In this document: positions 34,218 through 48,182 of the stretch, piece after piece
How positions within the stretch are numbered: the first letter of the stretch is position 1
Layout: the number at the start of each line of letters is the position of its first letter
DNA from: Apostichopus japonicus
Taxonomy: Eukaryota > Echinodermata > Holothuroidea > Aspidochirotida > Stichopodidae
Length of the DNA: 64,000 nucleotides
NCBI RefSeq assembly: GCF_037975245.1
Contig: NC_092580.1
Span: 7,230,501-7,294,500, forward strand
Reading direction: 5' to 3'
Notes under the pieces: generated by a model
The model's input: only the letters and a program-made list of their open reading frames with translations
The model's database searches: none
What the model was told of the DNA's origin: nothing
Made by a program: the position numbers and the translations under genes

Positions 34218-36915
34218 CTACAAATAAGAGACAGAGAGAATATACATATAGAAAGATAAAAAGAGATCGGTATGGTATAATGTCATATATGGTAATAAAG
34301 GATTATGGGTAACTCAATTAATGCATGGGGGAAATATAATAATCCGTTATATATATAAATGACTGACGTACAACAGAAATAGTTATACCAGAGTGAACAC
34401 GACTAGAGGTTACTGAAGGGACATTCTTGTGAAAACCGTGTTAAAACCTTGACCTTGTTCTCAAAACTTGGCTTGTGCCTGTACCATATTCAGATTATGG
34501 GCATGGAGCCATTTTGACAATGTGTACATTTTTCTGTATTGTGAGCTAGAATACTTGAAATGAGATGGGGACCAACAGAAGTGGCGCAGACAGGATTTCT
34601 CGAAGTGGAGAGAGGGAGAGAGAGAGGGGGGGATAGGGGGGCGTTAGGTGGCAAATATCAGCATATAAATACTAAAATTACTATCAAATGAGCATTGCAT
34701 ATATAAGAAATCATTGATGAGAAAGTACGAAAACGAGAGCGAACGAAGAATGCTTAACTATTTCTACTCTGCACCTTGTTTTGATCATTGTTATGTTTGT
34801 AGCTAATTATTCGTGTCTCCATAGACAATAATGTTGTCATAATGACTGACATAATATATGTCATTCATGGGTCATTCGGCCCGAGAATGGAGTCGAATGT
34901 GCATATATGTTGTATTATAAAGCATATCATTCTTGTCATTCGTTCTGTGCATTTTCTTACCTATATCCTATAATTATCCTATCCACTTACTCCTACCAAA
35001 ACGAGATAAAAGAAGAAATAGACATAGTTTAATTGAACAGTTTGTCCATATCGCTCAATGTCCTGCCCCAAACAAGCATCTTTCTATATATATACAGGTT
35101 AAAAATATAAATTTAGTCCGCATCATTTACAAACTTTATGTTTATCAATACATCATTAAATGTATGAGTGAGTATGGCCTGTTTTGTATTGCTGGGATTT
35201 TCAACATGTCACTTTAATTCTTGAAATCTGAAGCATATTTCATTATCTAACTTCGCGTAGAGTGAAAGAAATTATTCCCAATGACAAATATTTATCTCTG
35301 CTATTTCGTTATGTTGAGCAGATTATGCAAAGATGTTTATCGTACATATAAGTCACAACATCTCAAATAACACTACTTTGTATCGACATCATTGTTATGT
35401 TAAGAGTTGTCGTCAGTCAACAATCATACTGTACCTTATATCGCAAGTGACATGTACGTGTTATTGTGGTAGGCTATCTAGTCTATACAATAAAATGAGC
35501 CACATAGCCAAAATTCAAGAAGGAAATCATATTTGGGGAGAGAACCGCAAAACAACCTTTCTGTGATTATAATAATAATAATATCCCGTTAATTACTATT
35601 CAGCTTGTATATTTGCTCTTACAGTATTGTGAGGCGGTGGGGTAGGGGATGGGGGGGGGGGTGGGGGCGATAAACCAAGAGTAGATTTTATTCCTTTCTT
35701 CTCTATGCTAGTTCATTGGGCACCACATCTTGTAAGCAATTTTCTAGACTATCATGAGTCAATGTTCTAATAGTGCGCGTCATCTTTGCAAGGAAATGCT
35801 TTCCTATTGTTATTGACGGTTAAAAGTTTAGCGTCACCATGACGTCACAATGTTCTGTTTTTAAGATATCCTTTTTATATTGACCCGATTACTTATAGAT
35901 GATACGTTAGGCTAGAGAGCATAAGTCGATAAAGGAAGATTAACAGAATGTTAATCTTTCTTCCTAAATTTCTCCATCAAAAGTTTAATTTCTTCAATTC
36001 TGAGAAGATCGATTCACCATTTAAACTGCTCATTTCCATAACCTCGGGTATACACTCCCATAGGTGGTATAATAAATAGCTTTATTTATTGTAAAATGCT
36101 AACTGTTTATGCATTACACGAGCTTTTTATCTCCCTCTCTCCTCGCGAAATCTATAGCCTCAAATGATAAGATAATTACAATACTATTGTTTATAAAGTA
36201 TTAATAAGAAAAACGTTGGATATTACGGGAAGAGATGTAGGCTACCAATTAAAACAATTCCTGTAGCCGGAAATTTTATCGAAGGAAATAAAAAGTTTGC
36301 TAGATTTTGTTTATAAATCAAACTTGATGAGATAAACGTGTCATTCCCTGAATCTGGTTTTTACAAATACTATTATATGCGAAATTGTCTTATTTTATTT
36401 GTAGTTAGGGTATAAGTGAATATAATATTGGGAAATGGTGAGGGCATTTGAATAGGATAAGTGGAAAAAAAAGAAAAAAGAATTTGGCAAAAAATGAAGA
36501 CTCTCAAAGATTTATTTGATGGTCAAGAGAAGAAGAGGGTCTTTTTGAAATTAAGCTTTCTTAACTTCAAGTATGTCAAGATGTATATAATGGTATGAAC
36601 ATGTTGCTAGGTAACCGGAGACGAATCAGCAGCGATCATAGCATTATATTACGCAGTGTAGCGTCACAAGGGTTCTCAAGTTGTTGCCTGAACGTCACTT
36701 GAGTCAGACAGTAATGTTTCTACAATCAACTAGAATAAATGATTTCCATTTCCATATGTGCGCTAGGATTTGACAATCATTTGAAGAAGACGCCATGTAT
36801 ACTGTATTGTCATGCTCTGCCAACCGATTCACACATAGATTGCAGTAGGCTACTGTAAATAATAAAATGTTGTACCACAGTAACAACTGGATCGTGCTGA
36901 TGAATCTGATACATT

Positions 36916-37043
36916 GGTAGCATGTGCTATTAGGATTACAGTAAGAACTGGGTATATGTGTGATCCCGCAAAATGCATGAAACTAGATTTGTTGGGATTA
37001 CACATCGTCAATTCTTATTGTAATCCTAATAGCACATGCTACC
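36916..37043. repeat. Foldback/palindromic element, 25-bp perfect arms
   Basis: GGTAGCATGTGCTATTAGGA and TTACA at 36916-36940 recur as the exact reverse complement at 37019-37043. The match continues inward with two mismatches to about 37 bp. The central 50-60 bases are unique. This could be a small MITE or a single-copy inverted duplication. No clear target-site duplication was seen. Confidence 0.85.
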
Positions 37044-38287
37044 GATTTGAACACGATTCAGTTTTTACTTTGGTACAAAACTTAAAGATGTACAGTAATT
37101 ACTGTGTTCTCTGTGTGTATCAGGTGGCTCTGCCCAATTGCGCCTTCGCCTGTGACAAAATACGCTGAAACAAAAGATATACACATGCGCAGTAAATCTT
37201 TGGAAGAAGTCCCAAGATCCAACGCAACTTTTATTTGTTTAAAGGTCTACTAATGTAATTATAATATATCCTTGCGCAGTTGAAAATGGGTTGTTTTTTT
37301 CTTTCTTTCTAGGTAGGAATAAATTTTAACATTTGTATATTATCTTCACATTTTTGTACTCAATATCGCTTGTAGAAAGTTTTCGGACTGCACTACACTA
37401 TAAACTTAACGTTGTTATGAAGGTTATTCCTTATTCTGTGTTGATGCAATTTGTTACTTCAATATTGCACGACAAGAATTGTTGCCGACAATATGTAACC
37501 GTGTTCTTAATAACTATACCGTGAATATAATCTTATTTCTGCAGCAAGAGTCTATGACTTTAGCTGTCCGCCGACCAGCCGGTTATCTTGACTTTCTGGT
37601 TTGACTCATGCAGCTGTTTAATAATTAATCCCTCTATCTACATGAGCCTCCAAGTATTCATTCATGCATCTATAAACAGTTCTAAAAGGAATTTCATGAG
37701 ATTCCTCAGCTAAATCTCCCTCACACAGAGACCAACCTTATTCACAATGTATTTATTAAATATTAAATTACAGTTTTATGGAATAACATTCCCTTTCATC
37801 TGTTCACTTACAAATCCTTTTCCCGCCCCCCCCCCTTTTTTTTTGGTCCTTTGACTAAGACAGCTGAACAACAGGGCACTCAGAGACTGATTCAACATTA
37901 TTTGTGCTTGACAAATTTAATGTACTATTTCGAAAAACAGAATTTAAAGCCATAAGAACTTTCGTGTTGCTCCGCATGGGGAACTGACCTTGTTTGCCTC
38001 TGTGTTAGACTAGCTAGTTCAGCCACTTTATTGATCAGAGAGCTCTGCATATATAAAATGGTGAATCCTTAAAATGGTATCGGCACGATATGATGTACGT
38101 TACTAGTAAAGATACTACCATAATGCTCAAATTATAGGTTTCCAGTCGGAGAAAAATGCGTAAACGGTGATTGTTTCACGTATTTCATATTAACCTTCGT
38201 TTCTTCTGTTTATTTTTATAAGTTAAAGAGCATAAATGATATTAGGTGGTCAGAAATTAAGGACCATTGGAGGGCGATATAAGGACT

Positions 38288-38383
38288 TTTTTGGGGGGAG
38301 GGGAATGGGGAGGGGGAGGGGAATGGAGAGGGGGTAAGGGAGGGGGTAAGGGAGGGGGAAGGGTGAGGAGGGAGGGGGATATT
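38288..38383 (+). repeat. G-rich tract (GGGGAGGGGAATGGGGAGGG-like)
   Basis: More than ten runs of three to six G separated by short A/T spacers. This is a strong candidate for G-quadruplex formation. No gene is adjacent. Confidence 0.85.
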
Positions 38384-39633
38384 ACTCCGAGCAAGCAGTC
38401 GTGCTGAAGAGTTTGGATGAACTATATTAAGTTTGCTCCGCTTCTAGCTATTAAATATTTTAATTTAAACATTAATTTGCAAGTACTAAAAATAGGCCAG
38501 ACCATCAGCTATCCAACAATAGGAAGGATGGATCAGTTGTCTTCTATCCATGCTTCTGTGAAGCGGGTTTGGAGTATGACGAATTTAGTGTGTAAGCTAA
38601 TGGGAGATATTAATATATTGTTACGACACTTGTACATTATGACCGATCAGTTTGTTTGTTTACTAAAAAGGATTATAGCGCCATCTTTTATTTGATTGAT
38701 GGCACGAATTTCTGCCCGTCCCCGAAACGGCATATTAGGATGAATTATCATTTGCGAAAAACACTTTTCAATCATAGCATCGTAAGCGTATTTTGTATTC
38801 CATATATATTTTTTTTATTAGTCTTCCTTTCAGCCAGTAATTTGGACACTATACATGATTCAATTGTAATGTAATTTTAGTGAGGTTTACAGTTTACGTA
38901 TGTTACAATCATTATAGTTGTACCAATTAACAATATACTCATACTGTTCTTGGGCGTGCGGAAAACGCTACAGTAACTTGAATTTATCTTAACAGATTAC
39001 TTAAATTGCACTCACGTAACTTATTTCCATATTGATATTTTAAGCCGAGCTTAAAATAATTCAAGTTGTGTTTGATTGTTAACAACGTCTGATGTAATCT
39101 ACCAAGTGCGGGCTATTCACCATTTTTTTCACAAACAATTTACTCCACTCGACCTTTACGGTGCATATACTTCAGTAAGTCTGAATTTCAAACTAAGCCA
39201 TGCGAAGATATACCTTCCTGAGGTAATCGATTTGGTGCAAATTTGAATGAAGACATATAACCAGTCTAGCATGTCCCATTTCAAGATAGAATTTAATCTT
39301 CATTTCTGTTGTCTGAAGAGTGTTTTGACCTCGTGGATAGGTTAGCGTGTACTGTTTCTGCAGACTGTCATCAAAACCTATCCCTATATATTCCTAGCGG
39401 ATTATTCATCTTCATTAGTAGTTGCAAGTTGTAAATGAAACAACTAAATTGAGAACAAGCTGAAACACATCTACATCTATGTTTGTGAATCACGATAAGT
39501 GATTTATGATAAAAACGCGAAGAAGCCAAACTATATATAAACGTTGTAGCTTAGATCGCATAGGAAACTCGTGAGCAATATATTTAAGTGTCTTATGGCA
39601 TCAATTTTTTAATAAATCAGAGTACCGGCGTCA

Positions 39634-39634
<1 letters not shown>

Positions 39635-39682
<48 letters not shown>

Positions 39683-39781
39683 AATATATATATATATATA
39701 AATATATATATATATACATATATATAAATGTATATAAATATATATATATTTATATAAAAATATATAAATATATATATATAC

Positions 39782-39844
<63 letters not shown>

Positions 39845-39866
39845 TGTATATATATATATATATATT
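39635..39866. repeat. AT-dinucleotide array, 230 bp
   Basis: (TA)n with TATAAATA and ACATACATACA interruptions. It can extrude cruciforms. No coding content. Confidence 0.95.
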
Positions 39867-42800
39867 CTCTCTTTCTTCTTTCCGCGCTCTGAATAATTTG
39901 TCAGAGAGCGTAAATAACAAGTTTAAAAAATAAATGATTTTTATCTATGTGATCAATGCAAATAAATGCAATAGACGTAATAATAATTAGGTCAACATTT
40001 AAACTATACAGAGCCCGCAATGTCCGTCAGACGGGAAGACAAAGAATAATGAATTAACTGTTTCTATACTGTTGACAATGTTGATGGGAGGAACTGCGAT
40101 AACATCTTTGTGACAAAGTTATTGATTCTTCCATTAAGAACGACCTACTTTCAGCTCTCATGAAAGTTTTGAAGTTTGCTATATTTATTACATGACCGTG
40201 ATTTCTTTACTGTACACCTATCATTGTATATATCTGCCAAACTTGATTCGTTAAATGCGGCGTGCGTTCATAAATAGATGTACCTCCTCATGCGCTCTTT
40301 CATTAATAGTTTTATTTGGTAATGGCAATTATATCTTAACGCGCGATTAGTTTGGTAAACATTAAAAGTAGCCTATAGGGTTTAATATCACATATTACGT
40401 TCAGAAGACATTAAGGCTTAATGTATAAAAAAGGATTATTTCGGTAGCATTTGGATAAGGATGGATACAGTTTGTAAAACACAAAAATCACGAAAGGATA
40501 GATGAACCTTTGTAGTCAATATGAAGTAAAATAAGAACAATTCTGAACAACGGATCGATAGCTCCTACTATCGATGAGGCAATAACATCCGTATATGCTG
40601 TTATTGATTGTGTGCACTTTTCTCGTTGTTACATTATTCTGAATAAATTATTGAACAAGACAAGAACAATGCCAGACGTTAGTACAACAATGGACGCTTC
40701 TTCTCATCATGATTCAAAGTATGGACGACTCAAAAGTTAAAGGAGCAAGTCGATTTTTATTTTTGATCGATACTTTTCGTTGAGGCCTTAGTGGTATAGT
40801 GTCCTCACGCTGAGTAGGACACTCACCATGTCCTCCTTGCAGGACAAGAGGAGGACACTTGAGTGGGCTCAAGTGTTAACCATTTGAGCTCACATTGTCA
40901 GTATGAAGGTGATAGGGAGGGGGTGGTGGGGGGGTGCGGAGGTTGTTAACTTGTCAATTTAGAAAGTGTGATGTAAACTTGTATGGGTTTTAATACAAGT
41001 ACAAAAGCTCTAAGCGCGAGTAACTAAGTACTAAATCTTCGATTATTATTTTGGACTAGATTTCCTGAGTACGAGTTACAAATATGATGATAGCTGTGTT
41101 TGTATCTTAACATATAAAGACTGACCTCTATTGTTTATCATACGGTAGGGTATGAAAGTGATCATTGATATACATACACTGACCGTACAAAATAGAATTA
41201 TTTCACTCCACCCCAACCCTCACCGCTACATATACCCCCATAGATAAATAAGATAAATTTTCACATGAATGAGACACGTGACACGGCCTTCAAATCGAAC
41301 ACAAATAACGCCCACAAACCTTCATTGACAAATAACAAACATTTACCTACTTAACCTAAAGCAACGAAATCACGACATTTTAAGTGTTTTTCTTAATCAC
41401 ATCAATTTGAGTTAATACAACATTCAAGAGGATCTCGAGGGTAGCAAACTATAGACAATGTTCAGAAACAACAACTTGACCGTTTGCTTGATATATTGTT
41501 CAGATGACCATTGTATTGTCTGAATGTTTCAATACATGTTTTTTATATTCCGCCATGGAAACTACATAAACAATTATATGAATGTTAGTTTTTACTTTGC
41601 ATAAGTGTCATAACACATATATTACATCTCAAAAATTATGTAATTTTTATTTATGTTTTTCACATGAACAGATATAGTTGACTCTGCAAGACTCAGTTTG
41701 GCCTAATTTGGCGATATATTGATGGTTAGATTACCCGATGAAATTATCTTGTCAAAATAAAAGAGTGGTTAGATGGAATTTAAACCAGAATAACAACCAT
41801 ATAACATATGATTAATAGTGACGTAAGACGTTGTGACCGTATGGTAACAAGCTTCACGTGATGTGGTATTGTTAAAAATGTCACGTACTGCCATAGTAAC
41901 CACACAATTTATAGCAGAGTATGTCTATATAGCCCTTGCCTATTTTGCAAATACGAATCTGGCGTGATATCCTAATGTCATAAACTATTTACTTTGTGCG
42001 GAACATATTGTCATAATTGATGGTGATATAGGGTACCGGTATGTAGATAAAATTTTAGCCATGGAACGCGAAGCAGCCGCTTTAAACCCACTACAGCGCC
42101 CTGGGTTTTAGACACCAGGGGGTGATTTAATGTAATGGTAATGATAGTTTAGTCTGTGTTATAGGACTATAAATCGCATAGACCGGAAGCAGTATAAATT
42201 ATATAAGTACGTCTATGTATAGTAAGCTCGACATTACCAAAACATTTCCTACAACTCGAGGGACTTAAACATCAAACCATTGATTTACATCATAATTTAT
42301 TTAAGACTATATTGAATAATATTGTCAACTATACCACCAAGTTTATGATCTAATATGTTAAACATCGTAAAGCGTCTGAAGGCCCTCATTTCAAGGGTAT
42401 CCAACATTGATTTATTCTCTTAAATTCAACAGAAAGCTATTTTTGAGTTTTATATTAATGTTAAGCGTACCATGTCGGTTACTAATGGAAGCAAACACTA
42501 TATCGGTAATGTTCTTGCTTAAAGATAATCTATTTAAAAACTACAAATTATTTAATAACTTAAAACTTTTAGCACCAGGATGATACTGTGCAGTGCACGC
42601 ATTTAATCAGGAGAACTTGAAACAGACTCCCTGCTTAAACATAATTACATATCTTGAGACTTAATTTCAAGGTATTCAGCATTGATTTATATGACTTGAA
42701 ATGTATACTAATATTAAATATCGACCTATGCTTAATATTAACGTAACTCAGAAAAGAGAGGCATTATGGGTAATTCCTCTGCCTGGCTATATCGGTATTA

Positions 42801-44643
42801 CGTGTATGTATAGTTTACGTAACATTTATGTGGCGTAAAGATCATTATAAGTACGATTATACATGTGAAGCTATATATTTGTGAGACGGAGTTGATTATT
42901 ATTACCCACATACAACTTAAATGTTTGTAAATCATGTGCGCCTGCATATTAATGTGAAATATTGCCCAACGTATAGAAACATGCAACTATCACAGAATCG
43001 CGATCTATTCGCGCCTTTATCTTTTATTCTTCTAGAGTCTAGACAAACCTCTATGGAGCTGCCTATCCATCGGTTTGGACTCCCTTAAATGGCTCTCGTC
43101 AGTGCGTCTCGGCCCCACGTCCTCCTGCCCCGCCCACGTCGACCTTCCCCTTCTTCACCCGTCGGGCCCTTCCCTTACACGGTAATTGTGCATCCCTTCA
43201 CAACCTAAAAATATCCCTCGTGGCCATGAGATACCATTTACAATCAGAACAAATACGTTATACTCTGTACTCCAAGATGAAAAGAGTATAAGTTGAGAAG
43301 TTAAAAACACTCTCCGATTAATAACCTTCTATATATACTTCACACACGGCAGTAACTGTGACACGCATGTAAGTCGGGTGCCACCACTACCAATATCAAT
43401 TCACGACCAATCATAATGCTGCCAACATCTATATCAAATGTTTATCATGTAATTGACACCTCAGAGATGTATAACTCTTCTACTTATCTGTTCGAATCAT
43501 TGTCTTTTCAGGAAAGTCTCCAAACATGAAATTTCATTTCCTTCTCGCTTCGATGACTGATAATATTAAATGTATGTCGTGCATGTAAAAAAAGATCAAT
43601 TCATAATATCATATCAGCTATCTACGGTCGGATACAAAAGAGGAAATGGTTAAGAGATCGATGTCTGAATCATGTTTCATGATTCTACTTTCATTCGTCT
43701 TTCATTTCAAGTGAAGTATTAAATCCAATCTAGAGAGAGACAGAGAGAAACAGCCTAAACGCTAATTGACGAATGTGTAACATTTAACATTTATGTAAAC
43801 ATCAAAAAAAGATGATGTGAACTTTATGTTATCGTGACTATAATCTGTTTGATGTTTGCAAAATAATTATCTCTGAGTTTCCATCGTTGCGATATGCTGA
43901 CATGGATATATTAAGAGAAAACCATTTCCATGTACTTTTGTTACCATCAATATACAATTTTATCTTCTTATTTCTTTAGGAAAGTTTATTCAGTACTAAC
44001 ATTGAAATTATGAAACCTTAAACATAATGGCACGGCCGGGACGGTTGGCTTCATTCTTATCCAGTGTATTTTTTGTCCCAGACTTCAATCCTTTTATGCT
44101 AAGCTTGAATGCAGTCATACGTTTTATTTTATCAGTCCATTAATCATCTCCCAGTCACCCCCCCCCCCTCCGGGATAAGCACAGGTTTAGCTAAGCACCC
44201 AAAAAAAAAATCCATTTTTTTTTTCAATTTTGTAATAGAGATTGTACACTATGGTAAATAGGCCTACTGCAGACGAAAACAGCAGAACAATAAAGTGAAG
44301 TGTTATAAAAGTATGTTAATATGTAATGTCTGGCAACAACAACATTGTGGAAATAGGTAACTCCAAATACGACATAGTTAGGCTACTGCTCTCCAACTTA
44401 AAATGACTGTACTGGGTTTATGTATCTTACTATATACGCCATTTGTGTGCAGTCTTGTTTCTTTACAGTCATTTATTTTTAGACAGATTGTAAGAACTAA
44501 GTTCAACTAGAATCTTATCTTCAAATTACATGTACAGCTGTTTGAATTCTTCCTGCATATTGTTATGGATTTATGTTTCTATTCGGATATCACGAAATAT
44601 CTTGTTTCACCTTTCAAAACAGAACACATAACCTTAACGTATA

Positions 44644-44693
<50 letters not shown>

Positions 44694-47103
44694 AATGACG
44701 TCGTCCGAATCAATGCGTGGAATCTATCTTTCCCTGCTGATCCTATAGGTTTTCAATAAACGTTTAATACTTTCAGCTGCCAGCTTGCATATCCTATATC
44801 CCTATACATCCCATCTCTTTGGTGTAGTGCAGGATAAAGAAACTATAAGACCCGATGTTCATTTAGATTACATAACTAGAATATTTGGAGCGTGAAAGCA
44901 AAACTGCAGTCTTCTTCTTTTACTTCCAATCAGAACTTTTAACCACTCGCTTGAATTGTGGAACACAAACAAAACGTTGATCGAAATCTCTAAGTCTATA
45001 CCCAAAAAAATATTAGCCCTTTCGATCATACATCTTGAGAGAGAATACGTATTTGTTTTCCAGGGTCTCTGGCATGACCTACTTTGTATTTATAAGAAAC
45101 CTTGACATGTTCTTTTTTGGTCTGTGTGAAGTAGATTTATCCCCTCTATCGACAGAGTCACATGACAGTGTCTTTAATTAGGGGAAATGAAGGGGACTTT
45201 ACATAAGTGTAAATGAAACATTGGGATCTCGCAGAACAGATACACATACAATTTGGCCTGTAGCCTATGCATAGCCACAGGCGTTTGCTTCAATGTTTAG
45301 AAGTGCCTGTTATTAAAATAATGACTTTAGGCATCAAATTAATTATGATATGTCGTAGACTGTTACAACAACACTGCCATCAGACTGTATTTCTTTTTCA
45401 CTTTCATTTAAGGAAATGTCCATTTATACATCTGAGGCTCATCAAGTAAAGTGACTGGAATATTATTTCACACATGGGATGTTAGGTTAGTTGCTAGACA
45501 AAACTCAAAATGTCATTTGGCATTTTGTAATCCACTCCCGAAGTTTTCGTTAACGGCAATCTGCCTTAGGACTAAATATTTTCCTCTATAAATACTTCCT
45601 CTTGTTATCCTCGCTATATATATATATACCAGCGAGGAGACTGTAGACTATAAATTCAATTAAAATAGATTTTGCTTCTTACAAGATACATTCGATTGAG
45701 ACTATTATTGGACATAAATTTCCTTTAAAATTTGTCATGCCTTCACTCTGGATTTTCTAGAAGGGGGGGGGGGGCTATACAACAAGACTCGTCTCCCAGA
45801 GGAATTCATTTCCGGGTTAGATGTAGCTTCGCAAAAGTAGGAGCTAATCATGTACATATAACGATATTTTCTGCAGCCATATGATTGGATACGTATCATA
45901 TGTTAGTGTTCTCTTAGGGTGTAGAAGGATTGGTAAATAAGTAAGCTTAATTTTAATCAGAACCACTCCAGACGGATGCAGTACTTTTCTAGAAATAGCA
46001 TCCTAAAATTCCCAAGACGTATATATGGCGACCGACTGTTTACAGAACAACGGTTAGATAAGATTGATTTGTATTAAAGCCGGATGTTTTTCTTTGTTAA
46101 GTTTCATTCATTGCCTTTCCTTTCCTTTCGTTTAGTTACTTTGTGTGTGTGTCCGTGTGTTTGTGTGTGAGGGTGTATTTGTTGAACAGAAATAATTCCT
46201 GATTGATGAACATAATTAACCATAAACTAACAACATTCCACTGATTGCCTTTCAAATCATTGCTTAAATGTAACGGTTGCGTTTATAATATTTATGTAAA
46301 AAATACATACAAATTCATCGCAACAGCAATTTGAATTCTCATATGACATCCTTGACATTCTGACTAACTTCAAACACCCCTGAGGTTGAACAAACTGCTC
46401 AAGATTATACGCATAGAAACCAAACTAATTTTTGAAGATAAATTACGTTGTATTTTGATTCAAGGTTGTATAAATATTTATAACCAACTCTGTGACAACT
46501 GTTAAATCAGTGTGCTCCGTTAGACTCGGCATTATTTTATTTCAAAAAAAAAAAATGCTGTTCCTATAAAATGTTCCTAGATTACATAGCCTATTTGGAC
46601 AATTTTCATCGGTAATCTGAGACCCCTAAATTTTTCGGTGTCATTACCTTAAACCAATATTTCAATCTCAAGCACAGATGCTCTGTTCCTTAAGGATTTG
46701 AGAACCTTCGCTATCCCCATATCACTTTTGTCAACATATAGTCTTCAATTACCAGTCGTTTCGAGTGTAGATCACAAACTATGACATAAAGACATACGGT
46801 ATAGCTTGTTGTCTTTCAACTATATGTTCTCTCGCGCCTAATATGTCGTTTTCGTACAGTTCAGGGTTTCGTTTTGTTTAGAATCATTTCCTAACTTAGT
46901 GATATTCATGACAGAACGAAAGTATTTACTTGTTAACTTCTCAAGTTCCTAGCGAGAATCAGTAATGCACGACGATTCCTTGCATTCATCTGATGCTACG
47001 TTAGTTCATCAACCACACCCATTGATTTTATATTAGCGGCTATGTCTTGTTTCTCTCTGTGATTTTCTACTGGCACGACGAGAATTTGAAATATATCGCG
47101 AAG
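39867..47103. other. No gene recognised
   Basis: AT-rich sequence with only short open frames. It includes a small inverted-repeat block at 40798-40860 (GTGTCCTC/GAGGACAC), a G-rich patch at about 40917-40937, a (TA)n array at 44648-44691 and a C-rich patch at 43110-43170. No exon, tRNA or intact element was supported. Confidence 0.5.
44648..44691. repeat. (TA)n array
   Basis: About 44 bases of uninterrupted TA dinucleotide. Confidence 0.95.
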
Positions 47104-47111
47104 ACACTATA

Positions 47112-47350
47112 CAGGGGCGGATGCAGGATTTTTTACAGGGGGGGGGGTCTGACTGGTCCAGCCGCGCCTGATCGAAAGACTATCTAAGCGGAGCGCCACC
47201 ATCGGTTGGCGCGGAGCGTACCAGAAAATTTTTGGCTTTACAAACCCCCCAGATGGCCGGAAACGGCACTTCCCGAGTATTCTAAGCTGCATGTACCTAG
47301 CCTGAAAATATGGATCTCATGTCTGCAATTTCTCAATTGATGAGAAAAAA
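47112..47350. mobile_element. hAT-type repeat fragment related to the 54787 element
   Basis: It starts with a hAT-like end CAGGGGCGGATGCAGG. The interior block from CTATCTAAGCGGAGCGCCAC through CAGATGGCCGGAAACGGCAC and on to CTGCAATTTCT is shared, at high identity, with 54833-54990. The right end was not found, so it is probably truncated. Confidence 0.7.
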
Positions 47351-47674
47351 ACTATCTATGAAATATGGTAATTACATATCAGATGAGTTGAGATGATACA
47401 AAAATCATAATGCCTTTAGCCACCAATCCCCCTCCCGTTCCGTCACCACTGTTTGATGCAGGGCCGGATCCAGGATTCTGGAAGGGTGAGGGGTTTGGCC
47501 TCCAGTGATCCTAGGGTCTAAGGGGAGTGGGTTTCCCTCTATCCATTGTGAAATTCTTGGATATTTAAGTACAACAGGGAACCCCCTTCAATTTAGCCAT
47601 TCAAAGCACCTAAAAAAACTCACTCGAAATTTATCTGCATCAGTACGAGTTAGCTAGTTTTATTGATGTTCTAT

Positions 47675-48028
47675 TCATGCATAGATTGGAGAAAACAAAC
47701 GCCGTGGATGTTTCTCAATGAACTTTCGGACCACTTCGTCAGTAGGAGTGTTATAATACGTGTTCATGAGAACAAGAGCTCTGAGACGTTCCTTGCCCAT
47801 TGTTGATCGGAGAACAGTTTTATGCCTTCTCACCGCAGAAAACGATCTCTCATGAAGAATTCGTCGGCCCATCCTATGCAGCCTATCGCTCTGCCACCTC
47901 ACCGCCCAAAACAATTCGAACACCACCTCAATTTTGAAACTTTTCGGTCTGAAAATTGAGATTTTTATGCATTTTTTGCACGTGTAGCACGCGTGCACAC
48001 TATAGTTCATTTGACGGAAAAGACACAC
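47675..48028 (-). pseudogene. hAT transposase C-terminal dimerisation segment, degraded
   Basis: HERSFSAVRRHKTVLRSTMG, KERLRALVLMNTYYN and KHPRRLF match the hAT C-terminal dimerisation domain pattern (ERSFS..RR.KT.LR.TM..ERL..L.L). The sequence before HERSFS is only weakly hAT-like, and the zinc finger and catalytic regions are absent. This is a non-functional remnant. Confidence 0.75.
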
Positions 48029-48081
48029 CTGGCTGACTTGTAAGGATAACCGCCCTTGCGACGTCCTACATGTTTAAAATT

Positions 48082-48182
48082 GGCGTTTAATTTAATTATT
48101 TTTTCTCTCTCTCTTTTTTTCTCTCTCATTTTTTGTTCTCTTTTTTGTTCTCTTTTTTTTCTCTTTTTTCTTTTCTTTTTTT
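48082..48182. repeat. T-rich/CT-rich low-complexity tract
   Basis: A run of T blocks broken by CTC and TTC inside the decayed hAT element. The Lys/Arg-rich frame on the opposite strand is a composition artefact. Confidence 0.8.

Larger units (their letters stand above)
34218..39634. other. No gene recognised; probably 5' intron or upstream region of the TMEM26-like gene
   Basis: The upstream TMEM26-like exons should lie at higher coordinates, but none was found. The stretch has scattered short open frames, a foldback element (36916-37043) and a G-rich tract (38288-38383). Confidence 0.5.

Noticed and set aside
40782-40862. tRNA- or SINE-like sequence (TTAGTGGTATAGTG)
   Set aside because: An A-box-like stretch is present, but there is no B box (GGTTCRANNCC) at the right distance and no cloverleaf. 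It is better explained as small inverted repeats.
47107-47292. 61-residue minus-strand frame (APRQPMVALRLDSL)
   Set aside because: It lies in a non-autonomous hAT-type repeat whose other copies carry the same frame. It is repeat sequence, not a gene.
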